Positions 7,791 through 15,868 of a stretch of DNA of 22,790 nucleotides are shown piece by piece (the stretch's first letter is position 1; every line of letters starts with the position of its first letter). Under the pieces are notes generated by a model that worked only from the letters and a program-made list of their open reading frames with translations, made no database searches and was not told the origin of the DNA. This DNA is from an uncultured Thermomonas sp. (GTDB lineage Bacteria; Pseudomonadota; Gammaproteobacteria; Xanthomonadales; Xanthomonadaceae): the NCBI GenBank assembly GCA_946480065.1, contig CAMLJA010000004.1:1-22790 (forward strand), given 5' to 3'. The position numbers and the translations under genes were made by a program.

Positions 7791-7818
7791 ATTGACCGGT
7801 TTGGTGCGGCGAAGTTCC
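7791..7818 (-). promoter_or_regulatory. Candidate ECF/sigma-E-type promoter
   Basis: On the minus strand GGAACTT (7818-7812) is followed after 15 bp by GTCAAT (7796-7791). The -35 is identical to the classical RpoE consensus and the -10 fits GTCnnA in all but the last base. The predicted transcript would begin within a few bases of the start codon at 7782. A weaker sigma-70-like pair (TTGTTA 7865-7860, TAGCCT 7842-7837, 17 bp apart) lies further upstream. Confidence 0.5.
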
Positions 7819-7923
7819 GGATTCCCCGGATGGATGAGGCTAGCGCATTTATGATTCTTTAACAATATCCAGCCTGCGCCCGGCGCCCCCGGCAGGCGCG
7901 TGCCGGAGGTCATGGCGCGGCTA

Positions 7924-8826
7924 CTACTGCAAACCGGCGGGCGCCGGCGCCCGGGTGCCCGGGGCGTGGAACAGGGCGTCGACCTGGCCCGAATCGAAGC
8001 GGTATTCCTGGCCGCAGAATTCGCAGCGGACCAGGGCGTCGTCCCCGGGGCCAGCCTCCACCGCCGCCATCGCCTCCTCGCGCCCCAGCGACACCAGCAT
8101 CGCCTCGACCCGCGCGCGCGAACACGAGCAGGCGAAGGACAGCGGCTTCTCGCCCACCAGCGCGGGCGCCTCCTCGTGGAACAGCCGGTGCACCAGGGCG
8201 GCCGGCTCGGTGCCCAGCAACTCGCCCGGCCCCAGGGTCTCGAACAACGCGCCGGCGCGGTTCCAGCCGTCCTCGTCGCCGCCGTCGCCGGGCAGCTTCT
8301 GCAGCATGACGCCGGCGGCACGCTGGCCGTCGCAGGCCAGCAGCAGGCGCGTGGGCAGCTGCTCGGACTGGCGGAAGTAGCCCTCGAAGGCATCGCCCAG
8401 GTTGTCCGCGTCCAGCGACACCAGGCCCTGGTAACGCATCGGCTCCTGGCGGCCGCGCGCCGGGTTCTCGATGGTGATCGCCAGCATCGCGTCGGCGCCC
8501 AGCGCGGCCAGGTCGCGCGACGGCGGCGGGGCGCCTTCCTCCAGCCGGGCGATGCCGCGCAGGGTGCCGGCGGCCGTGCATTCCGCGAACAGGGTGCGCA
8601 GCGCGCCGCTGCTGCGCAGTTGCACCGACAGCCGCCCGTCGACCTTGGCGTGGGCGGTGAACAGCGCCGCCGCGGCCGCGGCCTCGCCCAGCAGCTCCCC
8701 CACCGCCGGCGGGTAGTCCGCGCGTTCGGCCATCGCCTGCCAGGTGTCGTCCAGGCGGACGGCCACGCCGCGGACGCCGGCGTCGGGAAGGAGGAAACGC
8801 AGCAGCAGATCCTGGGATTCGGGCAT
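7924..8826 (-). CDS. hslO: Hsp33 redox-regulated molecular chaperone
   Basis: A 300-residue cytoplasmic chaperone that holds unfolding proteins during oxidative stress. The zinc-binding redox switch is intact at the C-terminus: Cys233-x-Cys235 (FACSCSR) and Cys268-xx-Cys271 (RCEFCGQEYRFD). When oxidised to disulfides with zinc release, Hsp33 becomes active (known for the family). The N-terminal substrate-binding domain carries LLGEAAAAAALFTAHAKVDGRLSVQL, the usual Hsp33 core. Length is normal. The start MPESQD at 8826 has AGGA 8 nt upstream on the minus strand. Two consecutive TAG triplets (7926-7921) end the frame. The gene is divergent from mtgA across 114 bp that hold both genes' upstream signals. 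Confidence 0.96.
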   Translation of the reverse strand: MPESQDLLLRFLLPDAGVRGVAVRLDDTWQAMAERADYPPAVGELLGEAAAAAALFTAHAKVDGRLSVQLRSSGALRTLFAECTAAGTLRGIARLEEGAPPPSRDLAALGADAMLAITIENPARGRQEPMRYQGLVSLDADNLGDAFEGYFRQSEQLPTRLLLACDGQRAAGVMLQKLPGDGGDEDGWNRAGALFETLGPGELLGTEPAALVHRLFHEEAPALVGEKPLSFACSCSRARVEAMLVSLGREEAMAAVEAGPGDDALVRCEFCGQEYRFDSGQVDALFHAPGTRAPAPAGLQ

Positions 8827-8884
8827 GGCGGATGTCCTGTGGCGCCGGTACGCGGATAATGCGTCCGGCGGCGATGGAGGAAGG

Positions 8885-8944
8885 ATGCGTTCGAACATGG
8901 GGATCGGGGCCGCCGGGCGCAAGCCGCGCCGGGCGCGCGCATGA
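8885..8944 (+). CDS. Short basic leader ORF upstream of mtgA (19 aa)
   Basis: [19 protein letters not shown] starts at 8885 just after a strong ribosome-binding site (GGAGGAAGG, 8876-8884) and ends in the ATGA (8941-8944) that contains the mtgA start. mtgA itself has no Shine-Dalgarno, so ribosomes finishing this ORF could reinitiate on mtgA. GATAAT at 8855-8860 is a plausible -10 for a transcript starting about 18 nt before it. No homology is claimed; the peptide may have no function beyond coupling, or the ribosome-binding site may be coincidental. Confidence 0.4.
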   Translation: MRSNMGIGAAGRKPRRARA

Positions 8945-9696
8945 ACGGCCGCAGGCGCGGGAGGCGCTGGCGGGGGTGGTGGTGGAAGCTGCCGCTGCTG
9001 GCGGCCGCGGCCAGCGTGCTGCAGGTGCTGGCGCTGCGCTTCGTCGACCCGCCGTTCTCGATGTTCATGGCCGCCCGCCAGCTGGAGGCGGCCGCGGCGG
9101 GCGACTTCGGGTTCCGGATCGCGCACGACTGGCGCGACCTCGAACGGATCTCGCCGCAGCTGCCGCTGGCGCTGGTGGCGGCGGAGGACCAGAACTTCGC
9201 GCGCCACCACGGCTTCGACTTCCAGGCGATCGAGCGCGCGCAGGCGCACAACCAGCGGATGGCCGAGCGGGCGCGCCGGCGCGGCACCGAGGTGCGGCGG
9301 CTGCGCGGCGCCAGCACCATCAGCCAGCAGACCGCCAAGAACCTGTTCCTGTGGCAGGGCAGCGGCGCCACCCGCTGGCTGCGCAAGGGCCTGGAGGTCT
9401 GGTACACCGCGCTGGTGGAAACGCTCTGGCCGAAGCGCCGGATCCTGGAGATGTATGCCAACTTCGCCGAGTTCGGCGACGGCGTGTACGGCGCGCAGGC
9501 CGCGGCCGTGCGCTACTTCCGCAAGGACGCGTCGGCGCTGACCGCGGCCGAGGCGGCGCGACTGGCGGCGGTGCTGCCCAGCCCGCGGCGCTACAGCGCG
9601 GCGCGTCCCGGGCCCTACGTGCAGCGCCGGGCGGGGCAGGTCCAGCGGCAGATGCGCCAGCTGGGCGGTACCGGCTGGCTGCGCTCGCTGGACTAA
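8941..9696 (+). CDS. mtgA: Monofunctional biosynthetic peptidoglycan transglycosylase
   Basis: A 251-residue GT51 enzyme that polymerises lipid II into glycan strands on the periplasmic face of the inner membrane. After a basic N-terminus, one membrane helix spans about 16-34. The GT51 motifs follow in order: catalytic Glu82 in [30 protein letters not shown] (123-138) and RKGLE with the second Glu152, then [18 protein letters not shown] (167-184). There is no transpeptidase domain and the length is normal for MtgA. ATG 8941 is the first in-frame start and gives a complete anchor, but it lacks a ribosome-binding site and overlaps a 19-codon upstream ORF. The glycosyltransferase gene follows after 18 bp, so the three plus-strand genes here may form an operon. 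Confidence 0.95.
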   Translation: MNGRRRGRRWRGWWWKLPLLAAAASVLQVLALRFVDPPFSMFMAARQLEAAAAGDFGFRIAHDWRDLERISPQLPLALVAAEDQNFARHHGFDFQAIERAQAHNQRMAERARRRGTEVRRLRGASTISQQTAKNLFLWQGSGATRWLRKGLEVWYTALVETLWPKRRILEMYANFAEFGDGVYGAQAAAVRYFRKDASALTAAEAARLAAVLPSPRRYSAARPGPYVQRRAGQVQRQMRQLGGTGWLRSLD

Positions 9697-9714
9697 AGGC
9701 GGCACAATCGACGC

Positions 9715-10755
9715 ATGCACGAGATCGCGCCCGAGGACCGCTGCCTGACCCTGGTGGTCGCCGCCCTGAACGAGGCCGACGCGCTGCCGGTCCTGCACCC
9801 GCGGCTGGCCGGGGCGCTGGCGCTGGCCGAGGCCGAGGGCCTGGAGGCGCGGCTGCTGTACGTGGACGACGGCAGCACCGACCGCACCTGGGAGGTGATG
9901 CGCGGGCTGGCCGCGGCCGACCCGCGGGTGGCGCTGCTGCGGCTGTCGCGCAACTTCGGCAAGGAGGCGGCGCTGACCGCCGGGCTGGACCGGGTCGAGC
10001 GCGGGGCCGCGCTGATCCTGGACGCCGACGGCCAGGACCCGCCGGAGCTGCTGCCGCGGTTCCTGGAGAAGTGGCGCGAAGGCTACGACGACATCCACGG
10101 CACCCGGGTCGAGCGCGAGGGCGAGGGCGTGCTGCGCCGCGCCACCGCGCACGCCTTCTACCGCGTCATCGGCGCGCTCTCGAAGACCCCGATCCCGCGC
10201 GACACCGGCGATTTCCGGCTGCTGTCGCCGCGGGCGCTGGCGGCGCTGCGCCAGCTGCGCGAGCGCCACCGCTTCATGAAGGGCCTGTTCGGCTGGGTGG
10301 GCTTCCGCCAGGTGGCGGTGCCGTACCAGCGCGCGCCGCGCGCGGCCGGGCGCAGCAAGTTCAACCTGTGGAAGCTGTGGAACTTCGCGCTGGAGGGCAT
10401 CACCAGCTTCTCCACCGCGCCGCTGCGGATCGCCACCTACCTGGGGCTGGCCACCGCGCTGTCGGCCTTCGGCTACGGCGCCTGGGTGATCCTGAAGGCG
10501 GCGCTGTGGGGCGACCCGGTGGCCGGCTGGCCGTCGCTGATGGCGGTGGTGCTGTTCCTGGGCGGGGTGCAGCTGGTCGCGCTGGGCCTGATCGGCGAAT
10601 ACCTGGGCCGGCTGTACGAGGAATCCAAGCAGCGTCCGCTGTACCTGGTGGAGCGCTGGCAGCCGGCGACCGGAGTATCCTTGGGCGCGTCCCCCGGATC
10701 GCGAGGAGCAGGCCATGCGCACGGTAAGGCAGCTGCTGGAGGCGAAGTCGCCTGA
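9715..10755 (+). CDS. GtrB-like membrane glycosyltransferase (GT2, polyprenyl-phosphate type)
   Basis: A 346-residue family-2 glycosyltransferase of the GtrB/dolichol-phosphate-mannose-synthase kind, expected to move a sugar from a nucleotide donor to polyprenyl phosphate on the inner membrane's cytosolic face. The GT-A domain shows VVAALNEADALP (14-25), DDGSTDRTWEV (51-61) and the metal-binding LDADGQDPPE (102-111); RDTGDFRLLSP (162-172) and SKFNLWKLWNFALEGITSFS (214-233) are the acceptor and amphipathic blocks. Two C-terminal membrane helices lie near 238-262 and 274-296. The last 30 residues are Gly/Ala-rich and overlap the next gene. CACAAT (9703-9708) lies 6 nt before the ATG with no Shine-Dalgarno, hinting at a leaderless transcript besides read-through from mtgA. 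The sugar and final acceptor cannot be told; no gtrA flippase gene is adjacent. Confidence 0.88.
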   Translation: MHEIAPEDRCLTLVVAALNEADALPVLHPRLAGALALAEAEGLEARLLYVDDGSTDRTWEVMRGLAAADPRVALLRLSRNFGKEAALTAGLDRVERGAALILDADGQDPPELLPRFLEKWREGYDDIHGTRVEREGEGVLRRATAHAFYRVIGALSKTPIPRDTGDFRLLSPRALAALRQLRERHRFMKGLFGWVGFRQVAVPYQRAPRAAGRSKFNLWKLWNFALEGITSFSTAPLRIATYLGLATALSAFGYGAWVILKAALWGDPVAGWPSLMAVVLFLGGVQLVALGLIGEYLGRLYEESKQRPLYLVERWQPATGVSLGASPGSRGAGHAHGKAAAGGEVA

Positions 10756-11143
10756 GGTCCATGCCATCGGCCCCGACGCCCCGGTGATCGAGGCCATCCG
10801 GCGGATGGCCGAGCGCCGGATCGGCGCCCTGCTGGTGATGGAGGGCCCGCGGCTGGCGGGGATCCTGTCGGAGCGCGACTACGCGCGAAAGGTGGTGTTG
10901 CAGGGGCGCTCGTCGAAGGACACCCCGGTGCGCGACATCATGACCGCGCAGGTGGTGACGGTCTCTCCCGGCGACAGCGCCGACCACTGCATGCAGCTGG
11001 TGACCGACGGCCGCATCCGCCACCTGCCGGTGCTGGAGGACGGGCGCGTGGTCGGCGTGGTCTCGATCGGCGACCTGGTCAAGGCGGTGATCGAGGAACA
11101 GCGCAACGAGCTGGACCACCTGCAGCGCTACATCGCGGGCTGA
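10715..11143 (+). CDS. Small protein with two CBS domains
   Basis: A 142-residue stand-alone CBS pair (Bateman module), a cytosolic sensor that usually binds adenine nucleotides such as AMP, ATP or SAM. CBS1 covers about 8-68 (VIEAIRRMAERRIGALLVMEG, LAGILSERDYARKVVLQG) and CBS2 about 73-130 (IMTAQVVTVSPGDSADHCMQLVTDGRIRHLPVLEDGRVVGVVSIGDLVKAV). There is no DNA-binding, channel or enzyme domain, so its partner is unknown. The start overlaps the end of the glycosyltransferase gene by 41 nt in another frame, with a good AGGAG at 10704-10708 inside that gene. The stop lies 3 nt from the stop of the convergent AsmA-family gene; no terminator hairpin is visible in between. Confidence 0.9.
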   Translation: MRTVRQLLEAKSPEVHAIGPDAPVIEAIRRMAERRIGALLVMEGPRLAGILSERDYARKVVLQGRSSKDTPVRDIMTAQVVTVSPGDSADHCMQLVTDGRIRHLPVLEDGRVVGVVSIGDLVKAVIEEQRNELDHLQRYIAG

Positions 11144-11146
11144 GGG

Positions 11147-13108
11147 TCAGCGGGTCGCGGCGCTGCCGCAGTACTGCGCGTCCTTGCCCTTGCCCAGGTC
11201 GGTGGTGGCCACCAGCGCGGCCGGCGCGGCCACGCTGCCCAGCAGGACCGCGGCGGCGGCGCGCAAGCCCATCCGCGCGTAGTCCGGGCGCAGCTGCGGA
11301 TGCTTGAAGCTGCCTTCCAGGTGCAGCGGCGAGCGCAGCGACAGCGGGCTGAAGCGCTTGGTCTTCGGCTTCAGCGTCAGGTCGAGGCGCTCGTTGCGCA
11401 GGTCGATGGTGCCGCTGCCGTTGAGCCGGGTCTCGGTGGTGTCGAACACCATCGCGCGCGGCGTCATCACGCCGCCGGCCACCGCGAAGTCGCCGTAGGC
11501 GCAGCGGATCGGGATCTGCTGGTCGTGGGTCAGCTTGATCTTCAGGATGCCGGCCAGGTCCATGCCCGCGAACTCCATCAGCAGCTTGCTGATCTCGCCC
11601 CTGCCCATGCCGGCGTCGACGTCGCCGTTGGCGGTGGCGGCGATCCGCGCGATCGAATTGCCGGTCCCGGTCACCGCCACGTGCCCGCCCACCTTGCCGA
11701 TCGCGGTCTTCCCCAGCTGCGCCGACTGTGGCAGCAGCCTGGACAGGGTGAGGCCGCGCGCGGTGACGTCCGCGCGCGAGCGGATGGTGGTCTCGCGCGC
11801 GTCCATGCGCACGATGGCGCGGATGTCCCCGCCGGCCACCCCGAAGTTCAGCGGCTTGAGCACCAGGATCCCGCCCTTCAGCGCCAGGGTGGCGTCCATG
11901 TCGTCCACCGGCAGCTTGCGGGTCTCGATGCGGTCGGCGCGCAGCCGCACGTCGGCGTCCATCGCGCGCAGCTTGTCGAGCTTCCACGGATCGTCCGGCA
12001 GCAGCCGGTCGCTGGCCTGCTGGCGCGCCGCCTTGCCGGCCAGCGCCGGGTTGGTGGTTTCGCCACGCCCGCTGGCCGGCGCCAGTCCGACGAAGCCGCC
12101 CAGGTCGTCCAGGTCCAGCCGGCGCGAGCGCAGGTCGGCGCGCAGGTGGGGCTTCGCCTTGCCGCCGGCGCTGACGTGCGCCCAGCCCGCCAGGTCGCTG
12201 TCGCCGACCTTGCCGCGGAACCCGTCGTACTTCCAGGTGCTGCGGGTGGGCGAATCGAGGGTCCGGGTGAGGCGGCCGTCCAGCGCATACGGCGGGGTCG
12301 GCGGCAGCGCCAGGCCGACCAGCGGGTAAAGGTCGTCCATGTCCTGCCCGGCGATGGCCAGCCGCAGGTCGAAGTCGCGCATCCGCAGCGGGTCCAGCAG
12401 GCTGCCGCGCGCGTGCGCACGGGTGGGGCCGGCGGCCGCGCGCACGTCGATGCGGTAGGGGCGCGCGGTGTCGCGCAGCTCCAGCGGCGACTCGGCCGTG
12501 CCGGACAGGGTGAACCGGTTGCCGTTCCAGCGGCCGCCGCCGTCCAGCGCGATCGGCGGCTCGGCATCGCCGTCCCGGCGCGCCTTGCTGCCGATGGCCA
12601 GGCGGATGTCGGTCTTCTTCGCCGGTTCGTAATAGCTCAGCGCGCCGTCCGCGATGCGCACGTTGCGGAATTCGGGCAGCTCGCCCCCGCCGTCGCCGAA
12701 GTCCCAGTTGCCCTCCTGCGCGCGGTTGCGCTGCAGGTGCAGCACCGGGCGGTCCAGGACGATCCGCGGCACCTGCGCCTGCCCGCGCAGCAGCGGCCAG
12801 AAGCGCAGGTCGAATTCCAGCCGCCGCACGCTGGCCATCTCCGGCTCCCGCGCCCAGCCGGCGTTGCCCAGGCGCAGGCCGTCGGCGCGGATGGTGAGCG
12901 TCCGCCCGAGGTCGACGTCCAGGTCGCCGTCGATGTGGAAGCTGCGGCCGGTGCGCGCGCTGACCTGGCGCTCGATCGGGCGCTTGAACCAGTTCCAGTC
13001 CCACAGCAGGACCAGCACCACCAGCGCGATCGCCAGCAGCCCCAGCGCGACCCGCCACGGATGCCGGCGGTGCAGGGTGCGCAGCGAATCGGAACGGAGG
13101 CCTGGCAT
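11147..13108 (-). CDS. AsmA-family inner-membrane/periplasmic protein
   Basis: A 653-residue protein of the AsmA/YhdP/TamB-like group, which bridge the periplasm and are linked to phospholipid transport and outer-membrane homeostasis. A short cytoplasmic basic segment is followed by one membrane helix (about 18-38, WRVALGLLAIALVVLVLLWDW), then the AsmA N-terminal signature RPIERQVSARTGRSFHIDGDLDVDLGRTLTIRADGLRLGN and long beta-rich repeats. The C-terminal region (about 500-620, MGRGEISKLLMEFAGMDLAG, RNERLDLTLKPKTK, SPLHLEGSFKHPQLRPD) is the usual AsmA_2 block. Length and order are normal. The start at 13108 has only a weak GGAC upstream. It is on the same strand as prfC, 74 bp downstream of it, so it may be read from the same transcript or from its own weak promoter. 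Its exact partner system is not evident. Confidence 0.88.
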   Translation of the reverse strand: MPGLRSDSLRTLHRRHPWRVALGLLAIALVVLVLLWDWNWFKRPIERQVSARTGRSFHIDGDLDVDLGRTLTIRADGLRLGNAGWAREPEMASVRRLEFDLRFWPLLRGQAQVPRIVLDRPVLHLQRNRAQEGNWDFGDGGGELPEFRNVRIADGALSYYEPAKKTDIRLAIGSKARRDGDAEPPIALDGGGRWNGNRFTLSGTAESPLELRDTARPYRIDVRAAAGPTRAHARGSLLDPLRMRDFDLRLAIAGQDMDDLYPLVGLALPPTPPYALDGRLTRTLDSPTRSTWKYDGFRGKVGDSDLAGWAHVSAGGKAKPHLRADLRSRRLDLDDLGGFVGLAPASGRGETTNPALAGKAARQQASDRLLPDDPWKLDKLRAMDADVRLRADRIETRKLPVDDMDATLALKGGILVLKPLNFGVAGGDIRAIVRMDARETTIRSRADVTARGLTLSRLLPQSAQLGKTAIGKVGGHVAVTGTGNSIARIAATANGDVDAGMGRGEISKLLMEFAGMDLAGILKIKLTHDQQIPIRCAYGDFAVAGGVMTPRAMVFDTTETRLNGSGTIDLRNERLDLTLKPKTKRFSPLSLRSPLHLEGSFKHPQLRPDYARMGLRAAAAVLLGSVAAPAALVATTDLGKGKDAQYCGSAATR

Positions 13109-13182
13109 CGCCCGACTGTCCGCATACGGCAGTCAATCCGGGGTGAACGCGTTGCGCGGGGTTCAGCCGCCGGGCGGCCTGC

Positions 13183-14787
13183 TCAGCCGGCGTCCACCGC
13201 GTGCGCGTGTTCGCGGGTGGCCAGGAACTCCACGCCCGGCGCGCGCTCCTGCGCCAGCTGCAGGTTCACCCGGCTGGGGGCAAGGTAGACCAGCTGCCCG
13301 GCGGCGTCGATCGCCAGGTGCATGGCGTTCTTCTCGCGGAACTCCTCGAGCTTCTTCGCGTCGGCGCAGCGGATCCATCGCGCGGTGGCCACCTGCACCT
13401 GCTCGAAGCTGGCGTCCACCCCGTACTCGTCCTTCAGCCGGTAGGCCACCACGTCGAACTGCAGCATGCCCACCGCGCCCAGCACCAGGTCGTTGCTCAT
13501 CAGCGGGCGGAAGAACTGGGTGGCGCCTTCCTCGCTCAGCTGCGCCAGTCCCTTCTGCAGCTGCTTGAGCTTGAGCGGGTCGCGCAGGCGCGCACGCCGG
13601 AACAGCTCCGGGGCGAAGTTGGGGATGCCGGTGAAGGCGAGCTGCTCGCCCTCGGTGAAGGTGTCGCCGATCGAGATCGTGCCGTGGTTGTGGATGCCGA
13701 TCACGTCGCCCGGGTAGGCGTTCTCGGCGATCTCGCGGTCGCTGGCCATGAAGGTCAGCGCGTTCGCCAGCTTGACCTCCTTCCCGGTGCGCGGATGAAA
13801 GGCCTTCATCCCGGCCCTGAACGCGCCCGAGCACACGCGCATGAACGCCACCCGGTCGCGGTGCATCGGGTCCATGTTGGCCTGGATCTTGAACACGAAG
13901 CCGGTCAGCCGCGGCTCCGCCGCCTCGACCAGGCGCGTGGTGGTGGCGCGCGCCTGCGGCGAGGGCGCGTGCTCGACGAAGAAGTCCAGCAGCGGCTGCA
14001 CGCCGAAGTTGTTGACGCCGGAGCCGAAGAACACCGGCGACTGCATGCCCTCCAGGTAGGCCTCGCGGTCGAACGGATGGCTGGCGCCCTGCACCAGCTC
14101 CAGCTGCTCGCGCAGCTCGGCCAGCATCGGCGCGCCGATCGCGGCCTCCACCCGCGGGTCGTCGATCGACGGGAAGATGGTGGAGTCCTGGCGGGTGAAG
14201 TTGCGGCCCGGCTCGTACAGGTGCACCTCGCCGGTGACCAGGTGGACCACGCCCTTCAGGCGCTGGCCCATGCCGATCGGCCAGGTCACCGGCGCGCACT
14301 GGATGCCGAGCACCGATTCGATCTCGTCCAGCAGGTCGATCGGGTCCTTGCCCTCGCGGTCGAGCTTGTTGACGAAGGTCATGATCGGCGTGTCGCGCAG
14401 GCGGCACACCTCCATCAGCTTGATGGTGCGTTCCTCCACGCCCTTGGCGACGTCGATCACCATCAGCGCCGAATCCACCGCGGTCAGCACGCGGTAGGTG
14501 TCCTCGCCGAAGTCGGCGTGGCCGGGGGTGTCCAGCAGGTTGACGATGCGGCCCTCGTAGGGGAACTGCATCACCGAGCTGGTCACGGAGATGCCGCGCT
14601 CCTTCTCCAGCGCCATCCAGTCGGAGGTCGCGTGGCGGGCGGCCTTGCGGCCCTTCACCGAACCGGCCATCTGGATCGCGCCCCCGAACAGCAGCAGCTT
14701 TTCGGTCAGCGTGGTCTTGCCGGCGTCGGGGTGGGAGATGATGGCGAAGGTGCGGCGGCGCGCGGCCTCGGTTGCAACGTCGGACAT
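13183..14787 (-). CDS. prfC: Peptide chain release factor 3
   Basis: A 534-residue translational GTPase that recycles RF1/RF2 from the ribosome after peptide release. GTPase motifs are complete: P-loop [17 protein letters not shown] (17-33), switch I region with [12 protein letters not shown] (64-75), DTPGHADF (86-93) and NKLDREG (140-146). RF3-specific blocks include the 30-residue [24 protein letters not shown] segment and [35 protein letters not shown] near the C-terminus. The start [17 protein letters not shown] matches the family; no strong Shine-Dalgarno is visible. A perfect TATAAT on the minus strand (14839-14834) lies 46 nt upstream of the ATG. Neighbours are unrelated in function. 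Confidence 0.97.
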   Translation of the reverse strand: MSDVATEAARRRTFAIISHPDAGKTTLTEKLLLFGGAIQMAGSVKGRKAARHATSDWMALEKERGISVTSSVMQFPYEGRIVNLLDTPGHADFGEDTYRVLTAVDSALMVIDVAKGVEERTIKLMEVCRLRDTPIMTFVNKLDREGKDPIDLLDEIESVLGIQCAPVTWPIGMGQRLKGVVHLVTGEVHLYEPGRNFTRQDSTIFPSIDDPRVEAAIGAPMLAELREQLELVQGASHPFDREAYLEGMQSPVFFGSGVNNFGVQPLLDFFVEHAPSPQARATTTRLVEAAEPRLTGFVFKIQANMDPMHRDRVAFMRVCSGAFRAGMKAFHPRTGKEVKLANALTFMASDREIAENAYPGDVIGIHNHGTISIGDTFTEGEQLAFTGIPNFAPELFRRARLRDPLKLKQLQKGLAQLSEEGATQFFRPLMSNDLVLGAVGMLQFDVVAYRLKDEYGVDASFEQVQVATARWIRCADAKKLEEFREKNAMHLAIDAAGQLVYLAPSRVNLQLAQERAPGVEFLATREHAHAVDAG

Positions 14788-14833
14788 GGGGTCGCCGCGC
14801 GGGTGCGCGCCAGGGACGGGAGGGAAGCCGCCG

Positions 14834-14839
14834 ATTATA
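14834..14839 (-). promoter_or_regulatory. Candidate -10 element of prfC
   Basis: The minus strand reads TATAAT, a perfect -10 hexamer in an otherwise GC-rich 67-bp gap between the M23 gene and prfC. At 17-bp spacing the -35 position reads CGCGGT, a poor match, and there is no TGn extension, so strength is uncertain. Confidence 0.45.
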
Positions 14840-14854
14840 CCGGCGACGCCGCGC

Positions 14855-15760
14855 TCACCGCGCCGGCATCGCCACGCCCTGCATCCGGAACGGGATCGAC
14901 ACCAGCCGCATGCCGCGGTTGACCTGCACCGCGAAGTGCAGGTGCGGGCCGGTGGTGAAGCCGGTGTTGCCGGACAGGCCGATCTGCTGGCCCGCGCGCA
15001 CCCGCTGCCCGACCCGCGCCAGCACGCCCTCCGGCTTGAGGTGCGCGTACACGGCCATGCTGCCGTCGTCGTGCAGGATCCGCACGAAGTTGGCACGCCC
15101 GCCGTAGCGCTCGCGCTTCAGCCCGGCCTTGCTGAAGTCGGACTCGACCTGCATGACCAGGCCGTCGCGCGCGGCCAGCACCGGGGTGCCGATGTCGGCC
15201 GCGAAGTCCAGCGCGTAGCGGTTCTGTTCGTCGTCGTGGCTGAAGCGGCCGCCGAAGCCCTGGTCGATGCGGCTGCGCGGCTGCCGCAGCGGCGGCAGGT
15301 ATTCGACGTCGCGCGGGCGGGCGCTGGGGCTGCCCGGCACGCCGCCCAGCGAGAGCTCGAAATCGCCGCCGCGCGCCGGATCGGCCGCGCGCAGGCGGGC
15401 CACCAGCGCGCTGCCATTGGCGGGCACGGTGGCGCGCGCGGGCAGCGCGGGGTCGGCGCGCAGGTTGTTGCCGCGGGTGGCGGACAGCAGCACCTCGATC
15501 GGGCCGGCCAGCAGGTTGTCCGCCCAGGCCAGGTATTCGCCGTCGCCGGCCTCCACCCGCAGGCGCGCGATGGCGGTGGGCTCCACCGGCACCGGGATGG
15601 TGCGCACCTTCGCGGCGGCGGCGCCGGCCGGCGGGCGGTCGCCGTAATGAACCCGGCCCTGCTTGTCGACCCAGCGGTAGACCTTGTCCCCGGCATGGAC
15701 GGCACCGGCGGCGATGCAGGCCAGGGCGAGCAGGAGGGCGGCGGCGCGGGCGCGGGACAT
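14855..15760 (-). CDS. Exported M23-family (LytM-like) peptidase with N-terminal DUF4124
   Basis: A 301-residue periplasmic protein. Signal peptide 1-23 (cut after VHA), then a DUF4124 segment ([20 protein letters not shown], 25-44), a beta-rich middle (60-160) and a C-terminal M23 peptidase domain (about 165-290). The second half of the active site is clear: His240 (AVYAHL) and His273-Leu-His275 (TGPHLHF), plus Asp185 in [20 protein letters not shown]. The first zinc ligand, normally His four residues before that Asp (HxxxD), is Arg181; His175 in [14 protein letters not shown] may replace it. It could therefore be an active cell-wall endopeptidase or a regulator like EnvC/NlpD. I chose ATG 15760 over an in-frame TTG at 15778 because it starts the signal peptide. 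GATACT ends 6 nt before the ATG with no Shine-Dalgarno. Confidence 0.87.
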   Translation of the reverse strand: MSRARAAALLLALACIAAGAVHAGDKVYRWVDKQGRVHYGDRPPAGAAAAKVRTIPVPVEPTAIARLRVEAGDGEYLAWADNLLAGPIEVLLSATRGNNLRADPALPARATVPANGSALVARLRAADPARGGDFELSLGGVPGSPSARPRDVEYLPPLRQPRSRIDQGFGGRFSHDDEQNRYALDFAADIGTPVLAARDGLVMQVESDFSKAGLKRERYGGRANFVRILHDDGSMAVYAHLKPEGVLARVGQRVRAGQQIGLSGNTGFTTGPHLHFAVQVNRGMRLVSIPFRMQGVAMPAR

Positions 15761-15808
15761 GCGCCCAGTATCCCGCAAGCGGGCTGGCCGGAGGCACCGC
15801 TGGCATCC

Positions 15809-15832
15809 ATCGCTTAATCCGGATTAAGCGAT
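15809..15832. repeat. Perfect 24-bp palindrome touching the met -35 box (candidate operator)
   Basis: The half-site ATCGCTTAATCC (15809-15820) is followed without a gap by its exact reverse complement (15821-15832). The last base is also the first base of the TTGACA -35. It lies upstream of the predicted transcription start, so it acts as DNA rather than RNA. Position and symmetry suit a homodimeric repressor or activator of the methionine operon; an ArsR-type SahR or a MetR-type regulator is possible, but I cannot match the sequence to a known box. It is AT-rich in a GC-rich setting. Confidence 0.7.
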
Positions 15833-15860
15833 TGACAAGCGGCCGGACCCCGCGCAGACT
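15832..15860 (+). promoter_or_regulatory. Promoter of the metX-metB-hom operon
   Basis: A consensus TTGACA (15832-15837) is followed after 17 bp by CAGACT (15855-15860), a weak -10 (3/6). Predicted transcription start is about 15867, directly before the riboswitch P1 stem. A perfect -35 with a poor -10 fits a promoter that needs help or is held by the adjacent palindrome. Confidence 0.65.
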
Positions 15861-15868
15861 GCGCCCAT

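Noticed and set aside
7837..7865. TTGTTA-17-TAGCCT as main promoter of the gene at 7782
   Set aside because: The -10 matches only 3/6; the GGAACTT/GTCAAT pair nearer the gene is the better fit, though both may be used.
7872..7897. GCCTGC/GCAGGC hairpin downstream of hslO as a terminator
   Set aside because: Six-bp stem, 14-nt loop and no U-run on the minus strand.
15761..15778. TTG start at 15778 for the M23 protein
   Set aside because: Adds MRDTGR before a complete signal peptide that begins at ATG 15760.
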